Shown here: piece by piece, positions 34,290 through 34,881 of the stretch
How the letters are laid out: every line of letters starts with the position of its first letter
Numbering within the stretch: the stretch's first letter is position 1
Assembly (NCBI GenBank): GCA_035260545.1
Contig: DATFUZ010000046.1
Coordinates: 1 to 34,881, forward strand
DNA from: DATDDB01 sp035260545
GTDB taxonomy: Bacteria; Pseudomonadota; Gammaproteobacteria; Burkholderiales; Gallionellaceae
Direction: 5' to 3'
DNA length: 34,881 nucleotides
The notes under the pieces: generated by a model
What the model was told of the DNA's origin: nothing
Databases searched by the model: none
The model's input: the letters and a program-made list of their open reading frames with translations, nothing else
Program-made: the position numbers and the translations under genes

Positions 34290-34880
34290 CTAGGCGTGCG
34301 CGTAAGGTTCGACCACCCGCGCCGACCGCTCCCACAGCCTGTGCGCCAGTTCACGGTCAAGCGCGAGCGGCGATGGCGCGATGGCAGTGCAGTGATCGAA
34401 GTATTTTCCAGTCACCCCCTTTACATCCGGGGAAACCGCAAGATAGACGGAGGTGCGCGCGCCCTCGGATACCGGGGCACCCGCCATATCGAAGCCGGCA
34501 TGCAGCAGCTTGGTGTTGATCACGCCGGGATGCAGGCAATTGGATGCGACGCGCGGTTCGCGCCGCGCCAGTTCGAGAGCGAACAGCGCGTTTGCGAGCT
34601 TGGAATTCGCATAGATGTGGTACGCGTCGAAACTCCGTTCGGCGTTCAGGTTGTCGAAGTCGATGCGGCCGCTCATGTGCGCGACCGAGCTGACTGTCAC
34701 CACGCGCGGGTCTCCGGACCGCTTCAGCAACGGCAGCAGCAAGTACGTCAGCAGGAAGTGCGACAGGTGGTTTACCGCCATGGTCATCTCCAGGCCGTCG
34801 GCGGACAGCGTGCGTTGATGCATGTACACGCCGGCATTGTTGATGAGCACATCGAGCCGTGGCAGCCGCGTCAGCAGATC
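34290..34880 (-). CDS. Short-chain dehydrogenase, 3' part
   Basis: The C-terminal 196 codons of an NAD(P)-dependent short-chain dehydrogenase/reductase; the start and the glycine-rich cofactor loop lie beyond the right edge, and the frame is open to it (DLLTRLPRLDVLINNAGVYM). Motifs present are NNAG, the catalytic Ser in VVTVSSVAHMSG, and YANSK (YxxxK). LHPGVINTKLL and the later KGVTGKYFDHCTA resemble the retinol-dehydrogenase-like group. The substrate cannot be predicted. Confidence 0.88.
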   Translation of the reverse strand, partial: DLLTRLPRLDVLINNAGVYMHQRTLSADGLEMTMAVNHLSHFLLTYLLLPLLKRSGDPRVVTVSSVAHMSGRIDFDNLNAERSFDAYHIYANSKLANALFALELARREPRVASNCLHPGVINTKLLHAGFDMAGAPVSEGARTSVYLAVSPDVKGVTGKYFDHCTAIAPSPLALDRELAHRLWERSARVVEPYAHA

Positions 34881-34881
34881 G

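Overview
The window is GC-rich bacterial chromosome from a betaproteobacterium, most likely of the Nitrosomonadales/Gallionellales type. This is inferred from protein flavour, the gyrA-serC-serA-pheA-hisC-aroF run, the ubiG/HAD pair beside gyrA and the tmRNA tag ANDEKYALAA; no database search was possible. A phage-satellite-like integrated element of about 12.8 kb sits in the middle.

Left chromosomal arm (1-6393). A methylthioadenosine salvage cluster (MTA phosphorylase cut by the left edge, apt, mtnA) faces a pyrE/DUF4124 pair. pyrE diverges from xthA across a 12-bp palindrome that carries a -10 hexamer on each strand. Next come a small secreted adhesin-E-like protein and a soluble class III nucleotide cyclase, then about 480 bp with no supported gene.

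Integrated element (about 6394-19225), inserted at the 3' end of ssrA. Its integrase lies beside ssrA. A degraded copy of the ssrA acceptor end, followed by what looks like the original ssrA terminator, marks the far left end. Cargo read from the integrase leftward: two hypothetical genes, an AlpA regulator, a zinc-ribbon protein, a Toprim/DUF927 primase-helicase, a control region with two matching 23-bp palindromes, then an isolated tail-assembly module. That module holds a G-type chaperone, a DUF1799 T-type partner joined through a canonical A AAA AAC -1 frameshift site, and a 771-aa tape measure, followed by a coiled-coil protein and a small M41-like protease. A MerR-DUF433/DUF5615 toxin-antitoxin pair runs the other way at the left end. 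Two 90-bp inverted repeats with iterons (2 mismatches) bracket all cargo except the integrase. No terminase, portal, capsid, major tail or lysis gene is visible, so the element looks like a satellite, or a remnant, that carries tail-length genes.

Right chromosomal arm (19212-34881). ssrA is followed by a membrane class III cyclase fused to a C-terminal hemerythrin domain, a HAD phosphatase (gph/mupP type) and ubiG. Divergent from ubiG is a tightly packed run gyrA-serC-serA-pheA-hisC-aroF supplying gyrase, serine and aromatic amino acids, then an OsmC protein and tRNA-Val(GAC) with its own promoter and terminator. After that come a TPR/beta-barrel outer-membrane protein paired with a secreted FecR-domain protein, and a short-chain dehydrogenase cut by the right edge.

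Most promising for novelty: the tail-chaperone/tape-measure module inside a satellite-like replicon, its iteron-bearing inverted repeats, the duplicated operator in front of the tail genes, and the hemerythrin-cyclase fusion.
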